A stretch of DNA of 64,000 bases from NCBI GenBank assembly GCA_017404545.1, contig JAFRCC010000018.1, forward strand, positions 310,001-374,000, in the 5' to 3' direction. The translations under genes and the position numbers were made by a program. The notes beneath the pieces were generated by a model. That model was not told the origin of the DNA, made no database searches, and saw nothing but the letters and a program-made list of their open reading frames with translations. Source of the DNA: Clostridia bacterium. GTDB lineage: Bacteria > Bacillota > Clostridia > TANB77 > CAG-508. Shown here piece after piece: positions 47,630 to 56,987 of the stretch (positions are counted from its first letter, which is position 1; every line of letters starts with the position of its first letter).

Positions 47630-48348
47630 TATAAACTACCTCCTCTATAATCAATTGAGACTGTTCCATTTCCTTCAAATGTTAATTTGTTTTCTCCCTC
47701 GATAATTTCAATATCTAAGACTTCATTTGTTCCTGCGGATAAATTGTATGTTACATTATTGAATGTTACAGTCATTGCACTATCACATATTATTTTAGGA
47801 ATCACGTGCTTTCTACGGCCATAAACAGATATTTTCAATGTTCCATCTACAACTAAATCTTTACACTCGTTTATAATTCCATCAACAAAGCTAAATGGAT
47901 CCCATAGCCAATCTTCTGCAGATGAACTTATTTCATATTTGTATGGATCAACTTTTACATCTAAAATAACATTTCTTAAAACATCGTATGGTGAAACATC
48001 ACCAACAGATACACGACCTATCCAATAGTAACCTGGATCCTCAGAGAATATCATTTTAACTTTTTTGCCATGTAATTTATTCTTAATCTGACTATGTACA
48101 CTTAAAAATTCTCCAAGTTCTTTCACCCCAGCTAATTCAATATGAATTTGTCTTTGGCTATAATGTACATCTCCTGTTAATGCTTCAGTGTAATCTAATA
48201 TGTCTGATGTTCCTGGTATATCTTCCGTCTCTGTTTTTACTTCTGCGGTTGGGATTGTTAGTCCATCTTGTAATAATAAATGGTAATCATTAAATGTATT
48301 TAGTATAAAATTATCTTTTAAATCTAAAAATGTTATATATTCTTCCAA
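47629..48348 (-). CDS. distal tail protein (Dit)
   Basis: This 239-residue protein of the siphovirus Dit/tail-component family has an N-terminal D-LTIPTAEVKTETEDIPGTSDILDY-like region, where Dit proteins bear an R-x-I/P-G-R-D segment, and a galectin-like C-terminal domain. It links the tail tube to the baseplate. It abuts the tape measure gene (1 bp) and the tail endopeptidase gene. Confidence 0.85.
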   Translation of the reverse strand: MEEYITFLDLKDNFILNTFNDYHLLLQDGLTIPTAEVKTETEDIPGTSDILDYTEALTGDVHYSQRQIHIELAGVKELGEFLSVHSQIKNKLHGKKVKMIFSEDPGYYWIGRVSVGDVSPYDVLRNVILDVKVDPYKYEISSSAEDWLWDPFSFVDGIINECKDLVVDGTLKISVYGRRKHVIPKIICDSAMTVTFNNVTYNLSAGTNEVLDIEIIEGENKLTFEGNGTVSIDYRGGSL

Positions 48349-51300
48349 CTAACTTCCCCTCCTTCGTTTATCTTCAAGCCTGCCAAGCTCTTCGTCGATA
48401 TCTTCTATTGTTTCTCCAACAAGCACTCCAGAATCAAGTACAATTTGTTGTTTTCTACCTGATACATTAATTAGTTTTTCCAGCAATGCTGCAACTTTAT
48501 TGTTTGATGCAAGAATTGCTTCTAACAAAGATGGATCACTTGAACCACTAAAAATATTAACTGAACTTTTATGTTTTTTTGCTTCTTCTTCCGCTTCGGT
48601 ATATTCTTTATTTTCTTGTTTAGTTAATACTCTTTCACCTTCATGTAGTCTGGCCACATAGTTGTCTTTTGGAACATAATCAAGTCCAGATTTATGACCT
48701 GGTAAAAGTCCTGTAATAGATTTAAAAGCTTCTGATACTCCACCTATATTAAATTTCACAGATAATCTACTTGCTATCCCCTGTGCAATGCTACTTGCTG
48801 TTTTAAACAGTGAGCCTTGAAAAGCATTACTACTTAGTCCTGCATTTAATCTAGTCAAAATGTTCTTTCCCTCTTCTTCGGCTAAATTTCCATTTCTAAT
48901 GCCTTCCATTACTTTATTTACATCTTGAACTCCTGCAGATTCGAGAAGAGCTCTTAATTCAGAATTACTTAATCCATTTAAGTATGAATACATAGAGCTT
49001 AGAGCTTCATTTCTGAATTCCTCATCATTATCAAGTTTTGAGATTATATTATCCGACATAAATTGAGTTGCTTGGCTAACATCTGGTGTTTTCTCATATA
49101 TAACTCCTGTGACATCCGCAATTTTCTGTTGCATCTCTGGTTTCATTTTAGCAAGCTGCTCTTGATACACATTATAATTATTATCAGCTAATTTCTTCCA
49201 TGCCTCTGTTTCTGTTGGACCCAGACTTTCTAGTGTTTGAGTTCTATCTGCTAAATTTTGCGCCAAGTCTCGCATATTTTGCTCAGCTTGTTTAACATTC
49301 TGATATGCAACTTCGTTTCCTGTTTCATTATAAATGTCCTTATATTGTTTAAGATAGTTGCTTTGAGTTCCTATTGAATCTTTAATTTCATCTAAAGATT
49401 TTTTTGCCCAATCTTCAGTTGTTACTATAATTGTATTTGCTATATTTTCATAATTTCCTTCTACAAAATCTGCATAATCTTTTTCATAATCTTTTACTTC
49501 ACTAGTAAACTCTTTAACTACTTTCAAAGCATCATCACGAGCATTTTTTGTTGCAGTTAATCTGTTGTAATAGTCCTCTTGACTTATATAACTTTCTACT
49601 TCAGGATCAGTCTTTATAATAGCTTTACCCATTCTATTATATTCAACTGTTTGATACTTAGCAGGATTTTTCTTCCAATCATTCATCACTGTCCAATAAC
49701 GATCTACTTTTTTCTGCAATTCATCATATGACATTCCAGTTTTTTCTAATTCTTCATTTGCTTTTCTTAGATTTTCTATTCCTTCATCTTGATTTTTTAT
49801 TGCATTTTCATATTTTTCTTTTTTAGCATTTAACTTTATTTCAGCTTTTTTCTTTGTAATAGTAGAATCAATCTCACTTTGTAATTCTTTGTAAGATTGT
49901 ATTATATCACCGTTAAGCTTATATTCTGTACCTAAAGCCTCATTCATTTCATTCAGAATAAATGAAACCCTACCTTTGTCCTTTTCTTGTACTTTACCAT
50001 TTTCATCTGCTAGTGTCTTTAATTCATCTGTCAATTTTTCGACATAGTTAATTCTTGAAAGTTCTGCATTTGCAGCGTCATCTATCCCTTTATTATATTC
50101 ATCTAATTCCTTTTTTGTATTAGACATTTCCTCAGCAAATTTTTGTGCAACTTTTGTTTCTTCGCTTTGTTTAGTTGATAAATATATAACAGCACCTGCA
50201 GCTGCTAATACCGCTGCTGTCGCTAATCCTGCTGGACTAGTTAATTTTGTTAAAAATCCAGCTAAACTATTTACAGACTCTGAGCTACTTACAACAGTTC
50301 CTTTCATGACACCCACAGCCTGTGTAAATGTACCTACACCTTTTATTACTTTTCCACCTGTAGAAATAAATTTTCCCATTATTGTTAATAACGGACCAGC
50401 TACAGCTACTATTTTTCCTATTTTTATAATAGTATCTACCTGATTATCATTTAGTTTTTCAACCTTCTTCGTAACTTTTTCAATAAAGCCTATTCCTTTA
50501 TCAATTTGTGGTAACAGTTTGTTTCCTACAGTGATTGCTAAATCTTTTAATTTATTTGTTGCAATTATTATTTTACTTTTTACTGTTTCATATCTTTTAT
50601 TTGCCTCATTGGTAAGTGCCGTGTTATCCTCCCATGCTTTTGTACCTCGGTCTATTGCAGTATTGAATAAATCTCCTGCGTTCGCAGCTCTCAAAATGGC
50701 ATCTCTTAATCTAACTTCAGTTAGACCCATTTCAGTTAACATTGTTACTGCACTATCGCCTTTAGATTCTGCATCTCCTAATCCTTTAATAAAATCAGAG
50801 AGCGCACCTGCGGCATCTTCTTTCCATTGTTTCTTGAATTCATCAGTTGTTTTTCCTGATATTTTTGCAAAATTTTCTAAATCAACACCTGCATTGACTA
50901 TATTTTTTAATTGTGTCGTTGTCATATCTAATGAACCCGCTAGCTCTTTAAATCCTTTTGTATCGTTAGTTGACATTAATTGTAACTCATGTAAGCTTTT
51001 TCCTGTTTTATTTATAACATCTTGCAATTTGGTATTACTTAATTCAACAGCATTCTGCATTTTAACCATAGCTTTAGAAATAGCTGAACCACCCATCTCT
51101 GCCTCTATACCAACAGAGCTTAGAGCTGTTGCTAATCCTAATACTTGACCTTCAGATAATCCAACTTGCTTTCCTGCACCTGCAAGCCTCATAGCCATTT
51201 CAACTATATCCGCTTCTGTCGTCGCAAAGTGATTACCTAAATCAACAATGGTACTTCCTAACTTATCAAAGTCTTTCTGAGACATTCCCATAATATTAGC

Positions 51301-52065
51301 AAACTTTGCTAATTGTGAGGCTGCTTGCTCCGCAGTTAAATTAGTTGCATTGCCTAAGTCAATCATTGTTCTAGTAAAGCCTAAGATATTATCAGTTTCA
51401 ATTCCAAGTTGTCCTGCAGCCTCTGCTACTGCTGAAATTTCTGTAGTAGTAGATGGAATCTCTTTAGCCATATCTCTTATGCCTTGTTTAAGTTTTTGCA
51501 TTTGCTCTTCAGTTCCATCAACAGTCTTTTCAACTCCTGTGAATGCATCTTCAAAATCTATTGCACTTTTTCCAGCATATATAAGTGCTGCTGTTGACGC
51601 AGCAGAAAAGGCAGAGAATTTTTTCCCTGCCTCTTCTGTCTTTTTTCCAGCTTTTTCAATTTTTTCCCCAGTTTCTTCTAATTTTTTTCCGAAACTAGTT
51701 AAACTTTTCTCTACCTCCTTTAGCCTATTCTCATAATTTTTTAATTTAACTTCTGCTTGGGTTAACTCATTTCGTTTTTTCTTTATCGCTGTGACATTCT
51801 TATTCTCAGTACCTTCTAGTTCAGCGAGCTCTCTTCTTAAAATATTTACTCTGTCGGATTGATATTCGAAAGCATTTTTTAAGTACTCTTGTTGTACTCT
51901 TAATTTTTCAGTACTTGATGTGGTTTTATCCCACTGTGCCTGAGTTAATTTGAACTGATTATAATTTTTATTTAGTTCTAAATTAACTTCTTGTAATGAC
52001 TTTCTAAAATCTACTGAGCCATCTGCTTTAAATATCAAACCTACGCGTTTTAAATCATCTGCCAA
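48349..52065 (-). CDS. tail tape measure protein
   Basis: At 1238 residues this is the longest gene of the window. N-terminal coiled coil (30-160) is followed by the TP901-type tape-measure core (about 165-520: ATTEADIVEMAMRLAGAGKQVGLS and AEAAGQLGIETDNI). A hydrophobic segment (about 600-625) and a long helical region follow, and the end LPGHKSGLDYVPKDNYVARLHEGERVLT is found in many phage tape measures. Length sets tail length. Start TTG at 52065, with AAGGAG about 10 bp upstream. Confidence 0.92.
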   Translation of the reverse strand: MADDLKRVGLIFKADGSVDFRKSLQEVNLELNKNYNQFKLTQAQWDKTTSSTEKLRVQQEYLKNAFEYQSDRVNILRRELAELEGTENKNVTAIKKKRNELTQAEVKLKNYENRLKEVEKSLTSFGKKLEETGEKIEKAGKKTEEAGKKFSAFSAASTAALIYAGKSAIDFEDAFTGVEKTVDGTEEQMQKLKQGIRDMAKEIPSTTTEISAVAEAAGQLGIETDNILGFTRTMIDLGNATNLTAEQAASQLAKFANIMGMSQKDFDKLGSTIVDLGNHFATTEADIVEMAMRLAGAGKQVGLSEGQVLGLATALSSVGIEAEMGGSAISKAMVKMQNAVELSNTKLQDVINKTGKSLHELQLMSTNDTKGFKELAGSLDMTTTQLKNIVNAGVDLENFAKISGKTTDEFKKQWKEDAAGALSDFIKGLGDAESKGDSAVTMLTEMGLTEVRLRDAILRAANAGDLFNTAIDRGTKAWEDNTALTNEANKRYETVKSKIIIATNKLKDLAITVGNKLLPQIDKGIGFIEKVTKKVEKLNDNQVDTIIKIGKIVAVAGPLLTIMGKFISTGGKVIKGVGTFTQAVGVMKGTVVSSSESVNSLAGFLTKLTSPAGLATAAVLAAAGAVIYLSTKQSEETKVAQKFAEEMSNTKKELDEYNKGIDDAANAELSRINYVEKLTDELKTLADENGKVQEKDKGRVSFILNEMNEALGTEYKLNGDIIQSYKELQSEIDSTITKKKAEIKLNAKKEKYENAIKNQDEGIENLRKANEELEKTGMSYDELQKKVDRYWTVMNDWKKNPAKYQTVEYNRMGKAIIKTDPEVESYISQEDYYNRLTATKNARDDALKVVKEFTSEVKDYEKDYADFVEGNYENIANTIIVTTEDWAKKSLDEIKDSIGTQSNYLKQYKDIYNETGNEVAYQNVKQAEQNMRDLAQNLADRTQTLESLGPTETEAWKKLADNNYNVYQEQLAKMKPEMQQKIADVTGVIYEKTPDVSQATQFMSDNIISKLDNDEEFRNEALSSMYSYLNGLSNSELRALLESAGVQDVNKVMEGIRNGNLAEEEGKNILTRLNAGLSSNAFQGSLFKTASSIAQGIASRLSVKFNIGGVSEAFKSITGLLPGHKSGLDYVPKDNYVARLHEGERVLTKQENKEYTEAEEEAKKHKSSVNIFSGSSDPSLLEAILASNNKVAALLEKLINVSGRKQQIVLDSGVLVGETIEDIDEELGRLEDKRRRGS

Positions 52066-52123
52066 TTTTTTTCAACTCCTTGTGCCAGTTTGCAAGAACT
52101 AGATGAGTTGAATCTTTTACATC
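52055..52123 (-). other. -1 frame extension of the tail assembly chaperone (candidate)
   Basis: After the stop of the 111-residue chaperone gene the -1 frame stays open for about 22 codons and encodes DSTHLVLANWHKELKKIGR, a plausible phage protein tail. It ends inside the tape measure start. A TAA just before it in that frame restricts any -1 shift to the codons CAT AAG. No classical slippery heptamer is present there, so a frameshift is possible but unproven. Confidence 0.35.
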
Positions 52124-52452
52124 TTATGATTGTGGATATTATCTTCCACCTGGTTACTACCATTTTCTGGTATATTATTTATTACAAAATCAGCAATTTT
52201 TGTAACATCTTCTATCTTCACAAGTCGCACCGCTTGTCTATATGTAAGTGGTTTATCATAATTCGATGCAACTAATGCATAAATCAATTGGTTTGCAGCA
52301 TACATTGTTCTGGTATATCCATTTGAATCCTTAACACCTTTTGCATCCTTTTTTAGTTGTTCTACACCACCATCATAATCTTCTAAGTATTCCAATAAGA
52401 GTGGTGTCACTTCTAAAAATATTTTTTCTCCATTTTTCAATTCTATTTCCAT
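52117..52452 (-). CDS. tail assembly chaperone
   Basis: This 111-residue protein lies between the major tail protein and tape measure, the standard slot of gpG-type chaperones. It is acidic and helical, with DKPLTYRQAVRLVKIEDVTKIADFV. Many phages express an extended form by frameshift; see the candidate extension. A weak AGGAATA ribosome binding site is seen. Confidence 0.75.
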   Translation of the reverse strand: MEIELKNGEKIFLEVTPLLLEYLEDYDGGVEQLKKDAKGVKDSNGYTRTMYAANQLIYALVASNYDKPLTYRQAVRLVKIEDVTKIADFVINNIPENGSNQVEDNIHNHKM

Positions 52453-52477
52453 TGTATATTCCTCCCGAATATATTTG

Positions 52478-52508
52478 AAAAAAAGGCTCTATGTAGAGCC
52501 TTTTTTAT
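52478..52508. terminator. terminator directly after the major tail gene
   Basis: A perfect stem AAAAAAAGGCTC/GAGCC-TTTTTT with a 5-6 base loop lies directly after the major tail protein stop. Inside a late operon it probably attenuates rather than ends transcription, lowering chaperone and tape measure levels relative to the tube protein. Confidence 0.8.
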
Positions 52509-53164
52509 GCACCTTGTTCATTTTCATTATTTTCTTCAGCTGGTGCTATTGCTGCATCTAAATCTTCCTTACATGATATAACAGAATCAAAGAATTTCTC
52601 TTCTGTTAATCCTTCAGGATATTTTGATGTTTCACTATCTACGTATGTCTTCTTATTTCCTTTTCCATCAAAATCAAATGCTTTTATTGTTACTGTATCA
52701 TTTTGCTCTGAAAAAGATTCTTCTTGTGTAGCAATATCATCAGTATTTTCTACTAACTGACATTTTGGAAACCATTCCATCCTTTTTCCACCGCCAACTT
52801 TGTTTACAACTTTTCCGTATGCAAAGAATGGTCTTTTGCTTTCAGCTCCAGATAACATTAATCCATTATCTGCAGAAGTATCATCTCCTCTCATTCTTGC
52901 TAAATCTTCTGTATCAAAAGCAACTACTTCAACAGCCATCTCAATAGAATCTGACTGATTAACAACTTCATAATCTTTTCCAGATGCTTTTACTGTTGTT
53001 GACTCTGAATTTTCTGTTGTTCCTATATTTTTAACGTTACCACATTGAATTGTACTCTCGTAATCTCCTTTTTTAAAATCTCCTTTTTCAGTCATATTAT
53101 TAAATGCGTAATACATATCTCCTACTGATTGTTTAATCATAGGTTTCTTTTTTGTTGTAGCCAT
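52505..53164 (-). CDS. major tail protein (phi13-type)
   Basis: This 219-residue protein of the phi13/TP901 major tail family has VGDMYYAFNN at the N-terminus, a central block SIEMAVEVVAFDTEDLARM with FAYGKVVNKVGGGKRMEWF, and a C-terminal Ig-like or acidic tail. Its transcript is followed by a strong hairpin. Confidence 0.9.
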   Translation of the reverse strand: MATTKKKPMIKQSVGDMYYAFNNMTEKGDFKKGDYESTIQCGNVKNIGTTENSESTTVKASGKDYEVVNQSDSIEMAVEVVAFDTEDLARMRGDDTSADNGLMLSGAESKRPFFAYGKVVNKVGGGKRMEWFPKCQLVENTDDIATQEESFSEQNDTVTIKAFDFDGKGNKKTYVDSETSKYPEGLTEEKFFDSVISCKEDLDAAIAPAEENNENEQGA

Positions 53165-53211
53165 AATTCATTCATTCCTTTCATTATTAAAATTAAAAAA
53201 ATCTTGAAAAG

Positions 53212-53577
53212 CTACGGAGTTAATCCCGCCTTTTCAAGCATTATCTTGTAATATTTTTCCTCATTTTGTTCCCACAACGGATACATATGAGCTCTTGCGT
53301 ACATTTTTTCGGTTCCACGCTCAACCATTCTCCCATAATACTTGCTCCAGCCAATAACTACTTCTTTTTCCTTTTTTTCAATTGGAAATTCATCCACTAA
53401 GTGTGTATAACCACTTTTTCGTATTCTAGACATTGGCTTTGTTAGCTTATCTAAATCTTTCTTTGCTGCCTCTGCACCAGCTAGCAATATTTCTATACTA
53501 TTCTCTGCTGTATGCATATATTTTTCTAATTCTTTACTTAAATCTTCAAATCCAGTATATCCACTTTCATTACTCAA
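53212..53577 (-). CDS. HK97 gp10-like neck/tail protein
   Basis: This 121-residue protein has a central basic segment and the C-terminal sequence R-G-T-E-K-M-Y-A-R-A-H-M-Y-P-L-W characteristic of HK97-gp10 family proteins (where R-A-x-P-F-L-x-P-A is commoner). It overlaps the next gene upstream by 8 bp. Confidence 0.75.
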   Translation of the reverse strand: MSNESGYTGFEDLSKELEKYMHTAENSIEILLAGAEAAKKDLDKLTKPMSRIRKSGYTHLVDEFPIEKKEKEVVIGWSKYYGRMVERGTEKMYARAHMYPLWEQNEEKYYKIMLEKAGLTP

Positions 53578-53905
53578 TGTTCTCTAATACATCTATGGCA
53601 AAATATGAATGCCATCGCCTATCAGGTATATTTTTTTCATGTTTTATTCGTGGATGTAAATCTAATTTATTTAATTCTTTTTTTAGACTCAATAAAGCTT
53701 TACAACGTGGATATTCACTAATAACAGATACCTGATATGTTACTACTGTATTATATTCACTTCCACTTGCTGTAATAGGATCCCATTCGATTTCCCAAAA
53801 ACAAATTCTTGTTTCTGCTTCTATTTCATCATCTTCTGGAACATTTTCAGATACTGGAACTTTTAAAGATTTTAAAAGTTTAACTAATTCTTCCTTAGTC
53901 ATCAT
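53570..53905 (-). CDS. tail completion/terminator protein
   Basis: This 111-residue protein lies between the head-closure gene and the gp10-like gene. It resembles small tail-terminator proteins: helical start, then beta strands with WEIEWDPI and TYQVSVIS. Assigned mainly by position. It overlaps both neighbours. Confidence 0.6.
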   Translation of the reverse strand: MMTKEELVKLLKSLKVPVSENVPEDDEIEAETRICFWEIEWDPITASGSEYNTVVTYQVSVISEYPRCKALLSLKKELNKLDLHPRIKHEKNIPDRRWHSYFAIDVLENIE

Positions 53906-54329
53906 TTTCTATCACATCCTTTTCAAATTTTGCTCTAGGATATTCCTCAAGCGTTAAATCGCTCTGCTTAAAACCATCTTCATTAGTAAAATGGTATGCA
54001 TTAAATACTTTATGGTATTTGCCATTAATCTCCACAACACATAGTGAGTCTATCTCTTTTAGTTGTGGTATTCGTATTTTATAGGTTATTTTCTTTTTTC
54101 TTTCTTCAGCATCAAATTTTAATTTGTCTGTTAAAGATAATTCTTCAAACCAGATTTCATTGTAATTGATACCTGTATTTTTAGAATCTTCAAATTCTAC
54201 TAAATACTCTATTGGATATGCTGTGCCTTCTTTTTCTTTTTGTTTAATTTGATAAAGTTTTAAATATCCATCATTATATGTCGGCAGGTTTGTAATATCT
54301 GGCTTGAAGATCACTACGTTCTCCTTCAT
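53895..54329 (-). CDS. head-tail joining protein
   Basis: This 144-residue, beta-rich protein has an acidic N-terminal part. It sits immediately after the connector gene, the slot of SPP1 gp16-like head-closure proteins. No diagnostic motif is visible. It overlaps both neighbours (11 and 56 bp), which is compatible with phage translational coupling. Confidence 0.6.
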   Translation of the reverse strand: MKENVVIFKPDITNLPTYNDGYLKLYQIKQKEKEGTAYPIEYLVEFEDSKNTGINYNEIWFEELSLTDKLKFDAEERKKKITYKIRIPQLKEIDSLCVVEINGKYHKVFNAYHFTNEDGFKQSDLTLEEYPRAKFEKDVIENDD

Positions 54330-54555
54330 ATAAACTAAAGAACTCTGCTAATCTTTTATATCTATCATAAAAAACATAAGTTTTTAGCAATTTTCTCGCA
54401 TCTAAATCTTTATCATAATCAATATTTGCACCAGCATAGTGGTTTAAATTGTATTCAGCATCTTTTATATAACCTTTTAAAGCTTCATCACTTTCAATTG
54501 GATGTTGCTCATAACGAATTTCTTTTAGTATTGCTGTTTTTGTTTCTTCACTCAT
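54274..54555 (-). CDS. head-tail connector protein
   Basis: This protein of about 93 residues is helical, with DYDKDLDARKLLKTYVFYDR, typical of gp6-like head-tail connectors (four-helix fold). The ATG at 54555 is preferred over one three codons earlier. It follows the capsid-associated gene by 11 bp. Confidence 0.75.
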   Translation of the reverse strand: MSEETKTAILKEIRYEQHPIESDEALKGYIKDAEYNLNHYAGANIDYDKDLDARKLLKTYVFYDRYKRLAEFFSLYEGERSDLQARYYKPADI

Positions 54556-54566
54556 CAACAGCACCT

Positions 54567-54989
54567 CTATTCTTTATTTTTTTCTACTTTTTGAATAAGT
54601 ACTTCTCCCAATTTATTGTTTATTCCAGATAATTCTTTGATTCTTTCTTCAGATACTTCTAATCCTTCACGAGGATATACATCACCTTGTTTATATTTGT
54701 ATTTGTTATCCTGTAAGTCTGCCCATGGTTTTTTTCTAACACTTATGTATGTGTCTTTTTCTTCTGGCTCTGTACTTTCTTCTTCAATTTTATTTTCAGC
54801 TTCTGGATTTTCATTTTCTACTCCAGTTGGATCTTGATTTTCTGTTACAACTCCAGTTCCTTTTTCAGTATTTTCATTCTCTGCTGGAATTGCCATTTCT
54901 ACTCCAGTATTTTCTTTTTCTGCTGGAGTTACTTTTTCTTTTAAATCTTTTTCTGAAGCATTAACTTCAGTCTTTGCACTTCTTGCCAT
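54567..54989 (-). CDS. phage head-associated protein with Glu-rich repeats
   Basis: In this 140-residue protein, residues 10-80 are low-complexity Glu/Asn/Thr-Pro with repeated A-E-x-E-N-T and T-G-V-E blocks. The C-terminal 60 residues (YKQGDVYPREGLEVSEERIKEL ... LGEVLI) form the conserved part found in phage head proteins just after the capsid gene. Internal repeats may vary in number between strains. Confidence 0.65.
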   Translation of the reverse strand: MARSAKTEVNASEKDLKEKVTPAEKENTGVEMAIPAENENTEKGTGVVTENQDPTGVENENPEAENKIEEESTEPEEKDTYISVRKKPWADLQDNKYKYKQGDVYPREGLEVSEERIKELSGINNKLGEVLIQKVEKNKE

Positions 54990-55033
54990 TTTGTTTTCCT
55001 ACCTTTCATATAAAAATTTTTAAGGAGCTTATA

Positions 55034-56200
55034 TTAAGCTCCTTCCCCTTCTTCTACTACAGTATTTACCGTTCCTTGATCTTCTACAGTTTGAACTAAT
55101 GCTTTTAAATTTGTAATATCCATAAGAACAGCATCATCATTGCTCTTTAATCTACCATTTCCATATGTCAAAACAGTATAAGTTCTTAATTGCTCTAAGA
55201 ATTTATAATGATCACTGTAATCTATTCCCATTTTAGAAATTCCCATAACATATTTATTAGGTAATGCAGCAATTGCTTTATTAGCAGGGACATCTTTACA
55301 TGGAATAAATACAAACTTTTTATATGGCTCTGCCTTTACATATCCTAGTGATGTTTTAACGTGAGTTGCCTTATATATCTTCGTATCTATTTCATTTTGA
55401 TTTGCTATTATTAGTATCTCGTCAACGTCTCTATCTCCATCTCTGTTTAATATTGGTAATACATTTTCTCCAAAGCTATCAGGACCTAAATCAGTTACTT
55501 CAACAGCTGTTCTGTCTGGATAAACTCCATTAACAACAGCACCATCTAAATCTTTCATATATCCTATTGGAGCATCTTTTCCATTACCTGTAATTGCACC
55601 TGTTTGAATTCCATCTTCGTTTACTTCTAATAAAACAGTTCTAATAAATTTATCTATCCATTTATAACCTAAAGTTATGATAGCTTTTGGAACAAACATA
55701 AACGCTGATAAAGAATTAGCCTCTAAATCAATAGTAGAAACCTCTGCTTGGACTTTTTCAACAATTGCAGCAGTTAATTTTCCCCATGTTGCAACACCAG
55801 TTTTTTCTGATAAAAACCATTTTTGTACACCTGCAGGTGCCCAGTCAATATAATTAAATAGTGGACGTTGCTTCTTTAAATCTTCGAAAACATAATTAAC
55901 TGTAGTTTGTGGTATGTAAATCTCATCTCTACCATTCAAACTTGACGTATCTTCTTGTTTTACATACATATCAATCCATTGCTTTTCTTCATCTGTTAAT
56001 GAACGTAATCCGAACTTTTCATCGTTTGAATTGTCTGCAATATAATTGTTATATTCTTTCTGATATTCCGCAATTACATTTGCGTATTTTTCCTCTGCAA
56101 TTTTTTGCATAGTTTCAATTATTTTTTTTGATTTTTGCTCTGCAGGAGCATCATTTAATTCTTTTATTAAATTTTCAATTGTTGTTTCTTCAAATTTCAT
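55034..56200 (-). CDS. major capsid protein (HK97 fold)
   Basis: This protein of about 388 residues has a helical N-terminal delta-like domain (to about residue 95), then the HK97 fold with PQTTVNYVFEDLKKQRPLFNYI, WAPAGVQKWF, FVPKAIITLGYKWIDKF and a GITGNGKDAPIGYMKDL-like A-domain loop. The upstream protease gene would cleave the delta domain. The ATG at 56200 follows AAGGT; an in-frame start eleven codons earlier has no better box. Confidence 0.93.
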   Translation of the reverse strand: MKFEETTIENLIKELNDAPAEQKSKKIIETMQKIAEEKYANVIAEYQKEYNNYIADNSNDEKFGLRSLTDEEKQWIDMYVKQEDTSSLNGRDEIYIPQTTVNYVFEDLKKQRPLFNYIDWAPAGVQKWFLSEKTGVATWGKLTAAIVEKVQAEVSTIDLEANSLSAFMFVPKAIITLGYKWIDKFIRTVLLEVNEDGIQTGAITGNGKDAPIGYMKDLDGAVVNGVYPDRTAVEVTDLGPDSFGENVLPILNRDGDRDVDEILIIANQNEIDTKIYKATHVKTSLGYVKAEPYKKFVFIPCKDVPANKAIAALPNKYVMGISKMGIDYSDHYKFLEQLRTYTVLTYGNGRLKSNDDAVLMDITNLKALVQTVEDQGTVNTVVEEGEGA

Positions 56201-56219
56201 ATTATTTACCTTACCTTTC

Positions 56220-56987
56220 TTATTTTTTTGCACTAAAAAAAGACGTCCATGCGTCTTCGGTTATAGTGTTATTTAATTCTTTGTTAGAGCTTTGTTGTTT
56301 AGCTTCATACAATTCTTTTAATTCCTTGTTCTTATTTTCAAGTTCATTCTGTAAAGCTTTGTTTTGCATTACTAAGTTGAACATAAAGTCAGATTCTACA
56401 TATTGCATTGTTTCATTTTTGCGTGTTTGAGTTGTTGAAAAACCTAGCTCATATGCTTCTCTTGATGTAATATATTCTGATTTGTTCATCATCTCTTTTA
56501 TAGTTTCTTCTGGTAATCCTGTTTTCTTAACATATATATCTATAGACGGTTGTGTAATTTTTTCTAAATCTTCAGCAGTCTTTTTCATTACATTTGAATC
56601 ACCAGTTGCGGAACTCCAAGCATTATGAATCATTAATAAACCATTCTCAGGAACAACTCGTTCTTCACCTGCCATAAAAATTACCGAAGCTGCACTACAA
56701 GCCCATCCATCAACAACAGTTTTTACTTTTCCTTTGAATTCGCTTAATAAACTATAAATTGTTAGTCCTTCATCAACATATCCACCTCTTGAATTAATTC
56801 TTACTGTTAAATTCGGAGTATCTACAGCCTGCAATGCATCTTTTAATGTATAAGCATCTGTCTTTTCTTTTCCTGTATTTAACCAATCATCAACCCAAGT
56901 TCTTTTTTCTATGTTGCCATATATATATAGCTCAGTTTCAGTTTCACTCACTTTGTTGAAATTTAAATACTTCTTATCGTTATCCAT
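56220..56987 (-). CDS. ClpP-type prohead protease
   Basis: This protein of about 255 residues has a ClpP-like fold with INSRGGYVDEG and the nucleophile Ser in GWACSAASVIFMAG. The catalytic His is in LMIHNAW. The C-terminal helical part may act as scaffold. It overlaps the portal gene. The ATG at 56987 is preceded by GGAGGTGAGG. Confidence 0.93.
   Translation of the reverse strand: MDNDKKYLNFNKVSETETELYIYGNIEKRTWVDDWLNTGKEKTDAYTLKDALQAVDTPNLTVRINSRGGYVDEGLTIYSLLSEFKGKVKTVVDGWACSAASVIFMAGEERVVPENGLLMIHNAWSSATGDSNVMKKTAEDLEKITQPSIDIYVKKTGLPEETIKEMMNKSEYITSREAYELGFSTTQTRKNETMQYVESDFMFNLVMQNKALQNELENKNKELKELYEAKQQSSNKELNNTITEDAWTSFFSAKK

Noticed and set aside
50519..51148. Plus-strand open frame of 209 codons
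   Set aside because: It is antisense to the tape measure gene, with no start signals and shadow-like composition.
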